A DNA stretch of 64,000 bases from the NCBI RefSeq assembly GCF_009765165.1, contig NZ_VLNU01000002.1, forward strand, positions 84,316 to 148,315, written 5' to 3'. This DNA comes from Lysobacter panacisoli (GTDB lineage: Bacteria; Pseudomonadota; Gammaproteobacteria; Xanthomonadales; Xanthomonadaceae). The position numbers were made by a program, and so were the translations under genes. Position 1 is the stretch's first letter. Every line of letters begins with the position of its first letter. Under the pieces are notes generated by a model. That model did not search any database. It was not told where the DNA came from and worked only from the letters and a program-made list of their open reading frames with translations. This document shows, in pieces, positions 56,040 through 63,431 of this stretch.

Positions 56040-57065
56040 TCAGCCCAGTGGCATCACGTCGTCGATTTCCGCCGACGAGAAGCCGAGCAGTCCGCCGACC
56101 TTCTTGATGTAGAGCTTTTCCGTTACGTGGAAGTCTTCGTCCTTGCGGGCGAGGGCGACCATGTTCGACAGCAGCGCGATCGCGCTGTCGGGACGGGCCG
56201 CGACCACGTCGATGCCCTGCAGCGCTTCCGACTGGCCCGACAACGCAGCGCGCAGGCGCTCGCGCTGCGGCGCGCTCAGCTCCGGGCTTTCCAGCGCGTC
56301 GTCGATGAAACGCTGTTCCGCTTCGACGAGGCGTCCGTCGATCTTGGCCAGGTCGATGAGCACCTGCAGCTTGCAGAACTCGAGCAGGTCTTCGGCCTCG
56401 TCCTCGGTCACCTCACCGGCGGGCTCGGCGAGTTCGAGCGGCTTGATCAGTTCGATATCCGCGGTGGTGGGGTCGTTGACGATCTCGTGCTTGAAGATCT
56501 CGCGCGCCTTGTCGCCGATCTGCTTGGTCAGATAGCCCGTCCATGCCGCCATCGCCGCCGCGCCGATGCCGGGCAGCCACTTGCTGACCGCGGACTTCAG
56601 CGCCTGCTGGGTGATGCGACCGCCCAGCAGCGCGACCATCTTCTGCATCACCTGCAGGGACGCGCGCCGCACCAGCACCTTGCCACCGTGCATGACCAGC
56701 AGGCTGCCCGCACTGCTACCGGCAGCGCTGATGAAAACGCCCAGCAACAGCTCGGTAGGCATCTCCTTCTGGCCGTGCGCGGCGCCGATGTCGTAGATCA
56801 GCTCGACCTGCTTCTTGATCACCAGCATCAGTTCCGGCACCACCGCCAACATGCCCCACGGTCCGGGCGCCAGACTGGAGGCACCGGAGATCGCGGCGTT
56901 CTGCGTCACGGCTGCGCGGATCAGCGCATCGATGGCGGCCTGGTTCGGGATCTTGTCCGGGTTGGCCTGGTAGTACTCGCTTCGGGACACACGCACCGAT
57001 TCGAACGCGTCGCGCAGGCCAGCGGTGATCTTGTCCTGCATCTGCTCGGTAAGGCTTTGTTCCAT
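56040..57065 (-). CDS. EcsC-like protein with C-terminal TerB-like domain
   Basis: This 341-residue protein has two parts. The N-terminal part (about 40-200) is EcsC-like, with hydrophobic helices such as WGMLAVVPELMLVIKKQVELIYDIGAAHG and WLPGIGAAAMAAWTGYLTKQIG. The C-terminal part (about 230-341) is TerB/DjlA-N-like, with LQVLIDLAKIDGRLVEAEQRFIDDAL and a second helical repeat. TerB domains bind metal through acidic residues and occur in stress and phage-response systems. The fusion suggests a membrane-linked stress protein. The hairpin repeat follows its stop. Confidence 0.85.
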   Translation of the reverse strand: MEQSLTEQMQDKITAGLRDAFESVRVSRSEYYQANPDKIPNQAAIDALIRAAVTQNAAISGASSLAPGPWGMLAVVPELMLVIKKQVELIYDIGAAHGQKEMPTELLLGVFISAAGSSAGSLLVMHGGKVLVRRASLQVMQKMVALLGGRITQQALKSAVSKWLPGIGAAAMAAWTGYLTKQIGDKAREIFKHEIVNDPTTADIELIKPLELAEPAGEVTEDEAEDLLEFCKLQVLIDLAKIDGRLVEAEQRFIDDALESPELSAPQRERLRAALSGQSEALQGIDVVAARPDSAIALLSNMVALARKDEDFHVTEKLYIKKVGGLLGFSSAEIDDVMPLG

Positions 57066-57474
57066 GATTTCCCCTGAGTGATGAAACTACTGCGCGTCCT
57101 TGTCCGCGGGCAGCCGAACGCAACCCACCGGCATGACCCGGAAGGACAGGCAACGTGACAACATATCGGCCGCGCCAGCAGCCAGTTGAGCCGCCAGCGA
57201 AAGACGTGCCGGCACCTCACGCACTGGTACAGGCCGGGTATGACCCCGACGCCGAGCGGCGAACTTCCCTTCGACACGTATTGCTCCCCCTGCGCCGTGT
57301 GGAGGCGTATTCGACACGGCCGTCGTCTCAAATCCCGAGACCGGCCCCGTCGTTGCCCACGCCCTGCGGATAACCCACGGCCCGGCGACTCTACACGGAC
57401 TGCGACGCCCCGCACACTTCACCGGCCCCGATTCCTGCGTTAGCCTTGGCCCATGCACATGCGCTGGGGGCGCC
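57066..57474. other. Gene-free stretch, possible remnant of a zinc-ribbon gene on the minus strand
   Basis: No intact gene is supported. On the minus strand, GVGVIPGLYQCVRCRHVFR (around 57190-57255) resembles the first half of small zinc-ribbon proteins. The second CxxC is not in the same frame and the frame runs on into the EcsC gene. The promoter of the DUF4124 gene should be in the right end. Confidence 0.4.
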
Positions 57475-57987
57475 ATGCATCCGATCGCGAAAGGATTCGC
57501 CGTGGCCGCCGCGCTGATGATCGCCGCGTCCGTATCCACGCCCGCCCGGGCCGATGTCTTCAAATGCACCGTGGACGGCCGCACCGTCTACCAGGACAAA
57601 CCCTGCGCCGGCGTCATCGCCGCAACGCCGCAACAACGCACCGCCCGCAGCGAAACCGCCGGCGGCATCCGCGTTCCGGAATACCTCGAACGTCCTCCCA
57701 TGCCCGGTGCGACGCCACTGGCGATCCTGCACCGGCAGATCCTCGACGCCGAGGCGTACAGCCGACGCCTGCACACCGCCTACGACGCCGACGTGCGCCT
57801 CACCCGCGCCCGCGTCGCCGGCTTGCCGATGGATCAACAGAACCGGGAAGCCGAAGCGCTCCACGCCAAGTGGGACTCGCACTTGCAGCAGGCGAGCAAG
57901 CGGAGCGATGACCTGATGAAGCAGCTACGCCGCGAGTGTCCGGGTGGGGCGGCGTTGAGTGAGGGGCGAGAGGTGTGTCGGCGGTGA
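57475..57987 (+). CDS. Secreted DUF4124-domain protein
   Basis: This 170-residue protein has a signal peptide (about 1-26, ending TPARA). The DUF4124 motif follows directly (VFKCTVDGRTVYQDKPC), where two cysteines frame a small beta domain. A helical C-terminal region (AILHRQILDAEAYSRRLHTAYDADVR) ends in a second Cys pair. DUF4124 proteins are abundant periplasmic proteins in beta/gamma-proteobacteria with unknown function. Confidence 0.88.
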   Translation: MHPIAKGFAVAAALMIAASVSTPARADVFKCTVDGRTVYQDKPCAGVIAATPQQRTARSETAGGIRVPEYLERPPMPGATPLAILHRQILDAEAYSRRLHTAYDADVRLTRARVAGLPMDQQNREAEALHAKWDSHLQQASKRSDDLMKQLRRECPGGAALSEGREVCRR

Positions 57988-58052
57988 GGACGCGTATCTC
58001 GGCAATGCCCATGCAATTCGCTTAGTGAAGTCAAGCAGTCTTGGGAGGGGAG

Positions 58053-59879
58053 ATGGGAATTTGGCGGCCTCAAGTTGGGAAGTGGCGCAACTTCGCGGAA
58101 AAGGAAGCGCTACTGCTCTTTGCTCAATCATTGATTGAGCTGTTGTTTGATCACACCGTTGATAGCTTCAAGGCGCGAGCATTGAACTTGCACTCGCTAA
58201 CGCGTGAGTGCATGAGTGCCGCTCGAAGGGTTGTCAGCGGTCGCATGAAGCAAGGTGCATTGAGCCCGCTCTTGGAAGAGCTCAACTACCGCATTGGTAG
58301 TGGGCCAGTGACCGGCGTTATTGATTCCGGGGTGCTCGCCCAATACCGGAAAGCCATTGGTGAAGGCAAGAAATCAGACCCAAAGCGCTTAGTGCTTGTC
58401 CTCGGCGCGCTCCAATCAGAGCTGGAAGGCTACTACTGGGAGGCCATCTGCTCTTCCATCAGAACAGAGGTAGGGTCCGGCAAATGCTCGCGTCGAATCG
58501 TAGAGCTTGCTGACGTCTTTATCAGCGAGGCGGAGTACAGGGGGTGGGATCGAAACTACATCTATGGTAAGGCGAGATGGTATTTCTTCCAGAGTAGAAA
58601 CGAGCCTTCGCTAATCGATGGAATAGGGGCGCTTGACGAGTTCCTCCGGATCTTCGAGAGCCCTGTAGAGAAGGCTTACACATGCCTGTTCCGGGCCTCT
58701 GAAAGCATCAATAAGGTCGAAGAGATATCTCGACGTGCCGACATCGATATATCGACCGGTGCGCCAACAGGTTGTCCGACTGACAGCAGGTCGACTGCTT
58801 TTCTGTCGAAAGACAACGACCTTCCTATGTACGTGAAGATCGATGGCGTCAAAGCATTTGATGAGGTGAGTGCTCGGAAGGCGGCTGAGAGGCGTCTTCA
58901 GTTCATTGTTAATCTCTACAGATTCCAGCATCACGAGTACGGTCCAAGATGGTCTGAGTCTTGTCTTGTGTATGAGGCTGGGGCGTTGAAGCGATCATTG
59001 ATTCGCCGCCCTGACTCCCCAATGCATCTTGGAAACAATGGCCGCTTCGCTGTAACGAAAATCAGCGCGTCGGATCTCACCGAAATTCTCATAGGTGGAT
59101 TCTTGTCGCCGCCGTCGAAGGCGACTGTATTCAACTTGCTCGAGTATCACCGAGTGGCCATTGAGGCAACAACGCCCGAGAACCAATTGCTGGATCTTTG
59201 GGCGGGAATTGAAGGATTTGCGCCTGCCCCGATTGGAGACCAGGATCGAATTGTCTTCTTTATGGACATGGTGTTGCCTGCTTTGACGCTTACGTACATC
59301 GAGAAGCACGTTCACTATCTTTCTGAGTCATTCCGCGCGTTCGATGAGAGTGTTGTTCACTACATCGAGGCGAATGGAGTGGGGGATTCGTATCTTTCCA
59401 AGTGCGCTTCTATTCTTTGTTGTGTTGACAAGGGTAATGAACGCAAAGAGCTTTTGGCGCAGTTAAGTGGTTCGCCATTGCTAACTCTGCGAGCACAAGA
59501 GGTGATAGGTAAGTTTGCAAGTGCAAACAACTTGCACGCGGTTCTGGAGAGCCGTAGGAAGTGGGTCGGGTGGCAGATTCAGCGGATCTACAGTGCTCGC
59601 AACGGGATCATCCACAATGCGCAAAGCCTCCCGCATTTGCCGACATTGGTGGAGAATTTGCATGGTTACTTCGACACGCTAGTGGCAGCGGTTATTAGGT
59701 ATGCGCTCTCGAGAAAAGCGCCAACAACAATCGGTGCAACGCTGCATGCGTTGCACATGCATGAGGCTGGATATCTGGCCGACATAAAGAAGTGTTCCGC
59801 CATTGACTCGGGAAACTTCTTGCATATTGTGTTTGGTGCGCGTAACCCGTTGGCCCCTGGAGGGCGTGGTTTTCTGTAG
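58053..59879 (+). CDS. ApeA-like HEPN-domain protein, candidate anti-phage defence gene
   Basis: This 608-residue cytosolic protein has a visibly lower GC content than its surroundings, which suggests transfer. The N-terminal half is unassigned. The C-terminal third has LLDLWAGIEGFAPAP followed, about 130 residues on, by RIYSARNGIIHNAQ. The Arg516-x4-His521 there is the HEPN ribonuclease motif. The LW(A/S)xIEG...RN..H layout is that of ApeA-type HEPN proteins, which cause abortive infection by cutting RNA. The start at ATG 58053 has GGAGG four bases upstream; a TTG four codons earlier is less likely. It stands alone, with a DUF4124 gene before it and the structured leader after it. Confidence 0.75.
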   Translation: MGIWRPQVGKWRNFAEKEALLLFAQSLIELLFDHTVDSFKARALNLHSLTRECMSAARRVVSGRMKQGALSPLLEELNYRIGSGPVTGVIDSGVLAQYRKAIGEGKKSDPKRLVLVLGALQSELEGYYWEAICSSIRTEVGSGKCSRRIVELADVFISEAEYRGWDRNYIYGKARWYFFQSRNEPSLIDGIGALDEFLRIFESPVEKAYTCLFRASESINKVEEISRRADIDISTGAPTGCPTDSRSTAFLSKDNDLPMYVKIDGVKAFDEVSARKAAERRLQFIVNLYRFQHHEYGPRWSESCLVYEAGALKRSLIRRPDSPMHLGNNGRFAVTKISASDLTEILIGGFLSPPSKATVFNLLEYHRVAIEATTPENQLLDLWAGIEGFAPAPIGDQDRIVFFMDMVLPALTLTYIEKHVHYLSESFRAFDESVVHYIEANGVGDSYLSKCASILCCVDKGNERKELLAQLSGSPLLTLRAQEVIGKFASANNLHAVLESRRKWVGWQIQRIYSARNGIIHNAQSLPHLPTLVENLHGYFDTLVAAVIRYALSRKAPTTIGATLHALHMHEAGYLADIKKCSAIDSGNFLHIVFGARNPLAPGGRGFL

Positions 59880-59982
59880 GTCGGAGTCGATGCACGATCT
59901 TGTGGCGTTTCGCTGCATGTCGTCGCGACAAAAGCTTATTGCTCACGCGCAATCACCATCAGCAAACTCCCTCCCAAGGAGT

Positions 59983-60203
59983 GTAGAAGCTCCGCACAAA
60001 GCGGTAACCCGCCACCGAACACCGGCGGGTTTTTCATGCCCATGCATCGGGCGTGATCCGGCGCGTGCAGTTCCGCGTCGGGAGGGCGGCTAATACAACA
60101 CCTCGCAAGAGGGAATACGCCCACCGGCTTTGTGCGGCTTCTAACCTCCCGACACCTTGCGCTGCGTCCGCAGCGCAAGCGGCCGTCCACTGGGAGATCC
60201 CAC
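59983..60203 (+). ncRNA. Structured leader RNA, copy B, before XAC0095-like gene
   Basis: This leader has the same order of elements as copy A: GAAGCTCCGCACAAAGCGG at 59986-60004; hairpin AACCCGCC/GGCGGGTT plus T-run (60006-60034), a good terminator; outer stem GTCGGGAGG/CCTCCCGAC at 60077-60085 and 60145-60153; CCTC-GCAA-GAGG at 60101-60112; and CCGGCTTTGTGCGGCTTC at 60124-60141. The last hairpin is longer here (CTTGCGCTGC/GCAGCGCAAG, 60156-60179), with both arms changed in a compensating way. If transcription starts upstream of 59986, a short terminated RNA carrying the complementary element would be made. Confidence 0.62.
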
Positions 60204-60452
60204 ATGCGAAAGGAAGCCCGCTCCATCCCCGCCGCGTTCCGCGGCGTCGTGTTGCCTCACTCTGCCCACGAATCGCTCGTCCGCACGCGCGACCAGTTGC
60301 GCCTGCTCGCGCAGCTCACCGAACCGCGCGGCGACGCGCCGGAAACCGTCTTCGTCAGCCCCGACGCCCTGGCCGAACTCTTCGACCGCGTCGCCCATCA
60401 CCTGGACGACGCGTTGTCCGTCGTGGTGGACGATGGCGCCGAACCCACCTGA
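60204..60452 (+). CDS. XAC0095-like small protein, paralogue B
   Basis: This 82-residue protein is the same length as and clearly paralogous to the protein encoded at 34487-34735 (shared IPAAFRG, SLVRTRDQLRLLAQLTE, LAELFDRVAHHLDDALS). GGGAG precedes the ATG. The leader and the gene are duplicated as a unit, while flanking genes differ. Function unknown. Confidence 0.75.
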   Translation: MRKEARSIPAAFRGVVLPHSAHESLVRTRDQLRLLAQLTEPRGDAPETVFVSPDALAELFDRVAHHLDDALSVVVDDGAEPT

Positions 60453-60589
60453 GCCGCTACCGGCCCGCGCCCTCTCGTGCGGGCCGCCGTAAGGCCGCCC
60501 GCGCCATGCCCGGGACTGTCCGCCCGCCCGCGCGCCCACCGTTGGCTTGCCTGTGACGGAGGGCGCTTCCCGCCGGGTCGGAGGTTCGC

Positions 60590-61063
60590 ATGGACGTACG
60601 TTTCCTGACGGCCGTGGTGGCCGTGGCAGTCGCCGCCAGTCTCGTAGGCTGCAAACCCAAGGGCCCGTCGGCGGCTGAAGCCGACAGCCAGCGCATGGCG
60701 CTCGTGCAACGCGCGGAGGCCTTCAAGCGCGACGCCGTGCAGAAGCCCGTGCTCGCACCCGCACGCAAGGCCGAGCTGCAACAACTCGCGGCCGACGTCC
60801 GCGCCTGGCAGGCACGCACCGGCCGCAACGACGTGCGCGTCACGCCGGACACCGTCACCGCGCGCCGCAACGACAACCCCGGCGGCGGTGGCGACTGCGA
60901 CGACTGCCCCGGCTACCGCGTCGACGGCGACCGCATCTGCTTCCTCGAAAGCGAAGGCGAATGCCCCGCCGACGACGGCAGCGACCTGCAACTCGGCCGC
61001 GTCTGCGTCTACACCTGCATCTGGATCGGCGCTGAGGCGGAGCCGGCGCGGAAGGGTTCCTGA
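60590..61063 (+). CDS. Cysteine-rich lipoprotein
   Basis: This 157-residue protein has lipobox LVGC (Cys21), a helical charged region (AEADSQRMALVQRAEAFKRDA) and a C-terminal Cys-rich acidic domain with CDDCPGYRVDGDRICFLESEGECP and CVYTC. A GGAGG site is nine bases before the ATG. It may be an envelope protein; some X-T4SS immunity proteins are small lipoproteins with cysteine pairs, but no toxin is adjacent, so that is speculation. Confidence 0.78.
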   Translation: MDVRFLTAVVAVAVAASLVGCKPKGPSAAEADSQRMALVQRAEAFKRDAVQKPVLAPARKAELQQLAADVRAWQARTGRNDVRVTPDTVTARRNDNPGGGGDCDDCPGYRVDGDRICFLESEGECPADDGSDLQLGRVCVYTCIWIGAEAEPARKGS

Positions 61064-61151
61064 CGCGACAAGCACGCGGCAACCGCAAGGACGATTGGCC
61101 GTCCCTCGGCTACCATCCCGGGGCGGTCTCATCGAACACTTGGGGGAGTGG

Positions 61152-61967
61152 ATGGCTGTCAATCAGGAAGAGCGTGCGTACCGGGCCTGGAAGGTGCTTA
61201 CGGCGGTAGCGGCGAAGAAGGACGGACTGATCACCTACGGGGAGCTGGGCGAAGCGATCAATGTGCATCACCGCGCGCTTCGCTATGTGCTGGGTGTCAT
61301 CCAGGCCTATTGCCTCGACCAGAAGCTTCCGCCACTGACGATCCTCGTCGTGAATGCGCAGGACAGAACCCCCAGCTATGGGTTCATCGCCTGGGATGCG
61401 ACAGACCTGCCCGAAGGATTGCGGAAGGTCCGCAACCACCCGTGGAATGAGAGCGAAAACCCGTTCCTCTACGCATCCAAGGGCGAAACCGAAGAAGAGC
61501 TCGCCGCAGAGCTGGATGCCGATCCCGGGAAAGCCGAAGACATCTACGCGCAGGTCAAGGTGCGGGGCACGGCGCAATCGATCTTCCGGAAAGCGCTGCT
61601 GCTCGCGTACCAGGGGCGATGCGCCATCTGTGGATTGACCTTCGAAGACGCGCTTCAGGCATCCCATCTGATCGAGTGGAACGACTGCAGTCCCGCGCAG
61701 CGAATGGCCACGTGCAACGGTCTCCTGCTTTGCGCAACGCATCATCGGTTGTTCGATTGGGGCTACATCACCATCGCGCCAGATCACACCGTGTTCTATA
61801 TCGATCCGAAGGGCAGGGACGGGAAGTACTCCAATGCGGACACCCAGGTGTCGACGGCCCTTCATGGCAAGAAAGCCTTCATGCCCAAGGACCGGCGCCA
61901 CTGGCCATCAGCGGAATGTCTTGGGTGGCATTACAAGGCGCATGAGTGGAAGTTCGAGGGCCGGTAG
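61152..61967 (+). CDS. HNH endonuclease with N-terminal winged-helix-like domain
   Basis: This 271-residue protein has two parts. The N-terminal region (about 5-85) reads like an MGMT/Ada-type winged helix (LITYGELGEAINVHHRALRYVLGVI). The C-terminal region is an HNH nuclease domain of the HNH_2 type: CAIC (157-160), ASHLIEW with His172, CNGLLLC (188-194) with Asn189, and THHRLFDWG with His197/His198. It is probably a restriction-type or defence endonuclease. The Mrr-like nuclease gene lies 280 bp downstream on the same strand. Confidence 0.88.
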   Translation: MAVNQEERAYRAWKVLTAVAAKKDGLITYGELGEAINVHHRALRYVLGVIQAYCLDQKLPPLTILVVNAQDRTPSYGFIAWDATDLPEGLRKVRNHPWNESENPFLYASKGETEEELAAELDADPGKAEDIYAQVKVRGTAQSIFRKALLLAYQGRCAICGLTFEDALQASHLIEWNDCSPAQRMATCNGLLLCATHHRLFDWGYITIAPDHTVFYIDPKGRDGKYSNADTQVSTALHGKKAFMPKDRRHWPSAECLGWHYKAHEWKFEGR

Positions 61968-61996
61968 ATGCGCTTTCCACAGATATTGAGGGCACC

Positions 61997-62248
61997 ATGC
62001 GTATAAGCGGCTATCCCGAAGTAGCGCTTCCATCCGAACAGATTGTTACCAAAGTGTTGGCGGAGATCTCCATCTCGGCCACTCCGACGGAAGCAAGGCG
62101 GATGGCGGCGTTCCTGCTCGCGGCTGCGGACGAGATGGACCGCATGGGGGCGGAATACAGCCACCTCCATCTGTCCGACAAGCAACCCGGCTTCGACACG
62201 TCGCCGCACGTCACGATCTTCAACGCCGAGCATTGGCCGTCGGAATGA
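61997..62248 (+). CDS. Small Imm32-like protein coupled to the Mrr-type nuclease gene
   Basis: This 83-residue protein has TEARRMAAFLLAAADEMDRM followed by EYSHLHLSDKQPGF and a short strand (HVTIFN). This layout recalls the Imm32 immunity family, in which a helix is followed by an HxH-type strand. GAGG precedes the ATG at 61997. Its stop overlaps the ATG of the nuclease gene (ATGA), so the two are made together, which fits a protective or regulatory role. Confidence 0.65.
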   Translation: MRISGYPEVALPSEQIVTKVLAEISISATPTEARRMAAFLLAAADEMDRMGAEYSHLHLSDKQPGFDTSPHVTIFNAEHWPSE

Positions 62249-63138
62249 ACGGACTCAAACGCGTTACCCATCGCCGCGACGATGCGCTCACGCGCGTCGG
62301 CTGGGACCACCTGGAGACGCTGCTGGCAGCGTATTACCGCAGCGAGGGATACGAGGTCGAGCACGTCGGCACCGGTGGAACTGGTGCGCGCTTCGATGGC
62401 GGCATCGATCTCAAGCTGCGTCGCGGCGAGCAGTTCATCGTGGTGCAGTGCAAGCACTGGAACGCGATGAAGGTGCCGCACAACGCGGTGCACGAGCTGC
62501 TTGGCTTGATGGTCAACCACGGTGCGACGGGCGCGATCCTGGCGACGAGCGGTGAGTTCACCAAAGCTGCCATCGAGGCGGCGCAACGGTTGGGGCATGT
62601 CCAGCTCATCGACGGCGACGACCTGCGCGCGATGCTCGGTCCCATCCGTGAACCGGCATCGGCGTTCGATTCCATCCGCATTGGTGCGAACGACGGACCG
62701 GGTCCGGCCTTCGCGCGGCGAATCGGCGAGCGCCTGCTATCCGCGGCGGAAGATCGCATTCGCCACGGCGGGAGTGGCCGGTATCCGCATAACGCGACGC
62801 GTAGTTTCGCGACGCTGGTCGCCATGAAGCTGCTCGCCTTCGCGTTGTTCGCAGCGTTCATGGTGGTGATGTATTTCGTGATGACGCGATACATCGTGGG
62901 AGTGCTGCAGCCATCGGCTGCGGCTCCGCAGCGATCGCCCGCCGCTTCGCCTGTAGTCGCCGCGCCGGTATCGCAGCAGTCGGCGACACAGGCGGTCGAT
63001 CCGTGTCTGGAAATCATCGACGCCAAGTCCGGGAGCTACATCGACCGTTGCGCAGGCGGCCCGGCGAACAGTCACGAACACCCGCGGGACGCGGACGCGG
63101 CCATCGAAACCATCGCGGAGTCCACGCCCGAGATGTAG
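62245..63138 (+). CDS. Mrr-type restriction endonuclease-fold protein with a membrane segment
   Basis: This 297-residue protein has an N-terminal Mrr_cat PD-(D/E)xK domain: WDHLETLLAAYYRSEGYEVEH, then Asp55 in GGIDLKL and QCK at 68-70 (the QxK variant). It continues to about residue 130 with ATSGEFTKAAIEAAQRLGHVQLIDG. A transmembrane helix (about 192-215, LLAFALFAAFMVVMYFVM) and a Pro/Ala-rich periplasmic tail with two cysteines follow. Membrane-tethered Mrr-like nucleases are found in defence and plasmid-exclusion systems. It overlaps the Imm32-like gene. It is next to the type IV secretion gene virB6. Confidence 0.88.
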   Translation: MNGLKRVTHRRDDALTRVGWDHLETLLAAYYRSEGYEVEHVGTGGTGARFDGGIDLKLRRGEQFIVVQCKHWNAMKVPHNAVHELLGLMVNHGATGAILATSGEFTKAAIEAAQRLGHVQLIDGDDLRAMLGPIREPASAFDSIRIGANDGPGPAFARRIGERLLSAAEDRIRHGGSGRYPHNATRSFATLVAMKLLAFALFAAFMVVMYFVMTRYIVGVLQPSAAAPQRSPAASPVVAAPVSQQSATQAVDPCLEIIDAKSGSYIDRCAGGPANSHEHPRDADAAIETIAESTPEM

Positions 63139-63431
63139 CCGCTGCAGGGAAATCAACGGCAAGCCCGTTGGCGACCAGATTGAGGCCTCCGGCTCTCGCT
63201 ACCGAGCTCTGCGGGCGCGCATCGACTTGATGAGGTCATTGCAGTTGCGGCCAAACTGCAAGTCGTCTCTGCGACTTCTTCTGCCAGCTTACATCCGGCG
63301 AAGCTGCCAATAGCGGCATCGCGGCGCGATGCTATGTCCTGCCGCAGGGCGCTCGTTCGCGTGCACGACGCAAGCCGTAGGAATGCAGCGCCGCCTTGCG
63401 TGATACCGGGTCGGCAGAGGAACGTCATCGC
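63139..63431. other. Intergenic stretch before virB6
   Basis: I see no gene or clear terminator in these 293 bp. The promoter or a preceding leader of the virB6-like gene may lie here. Confidence 0.4.
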
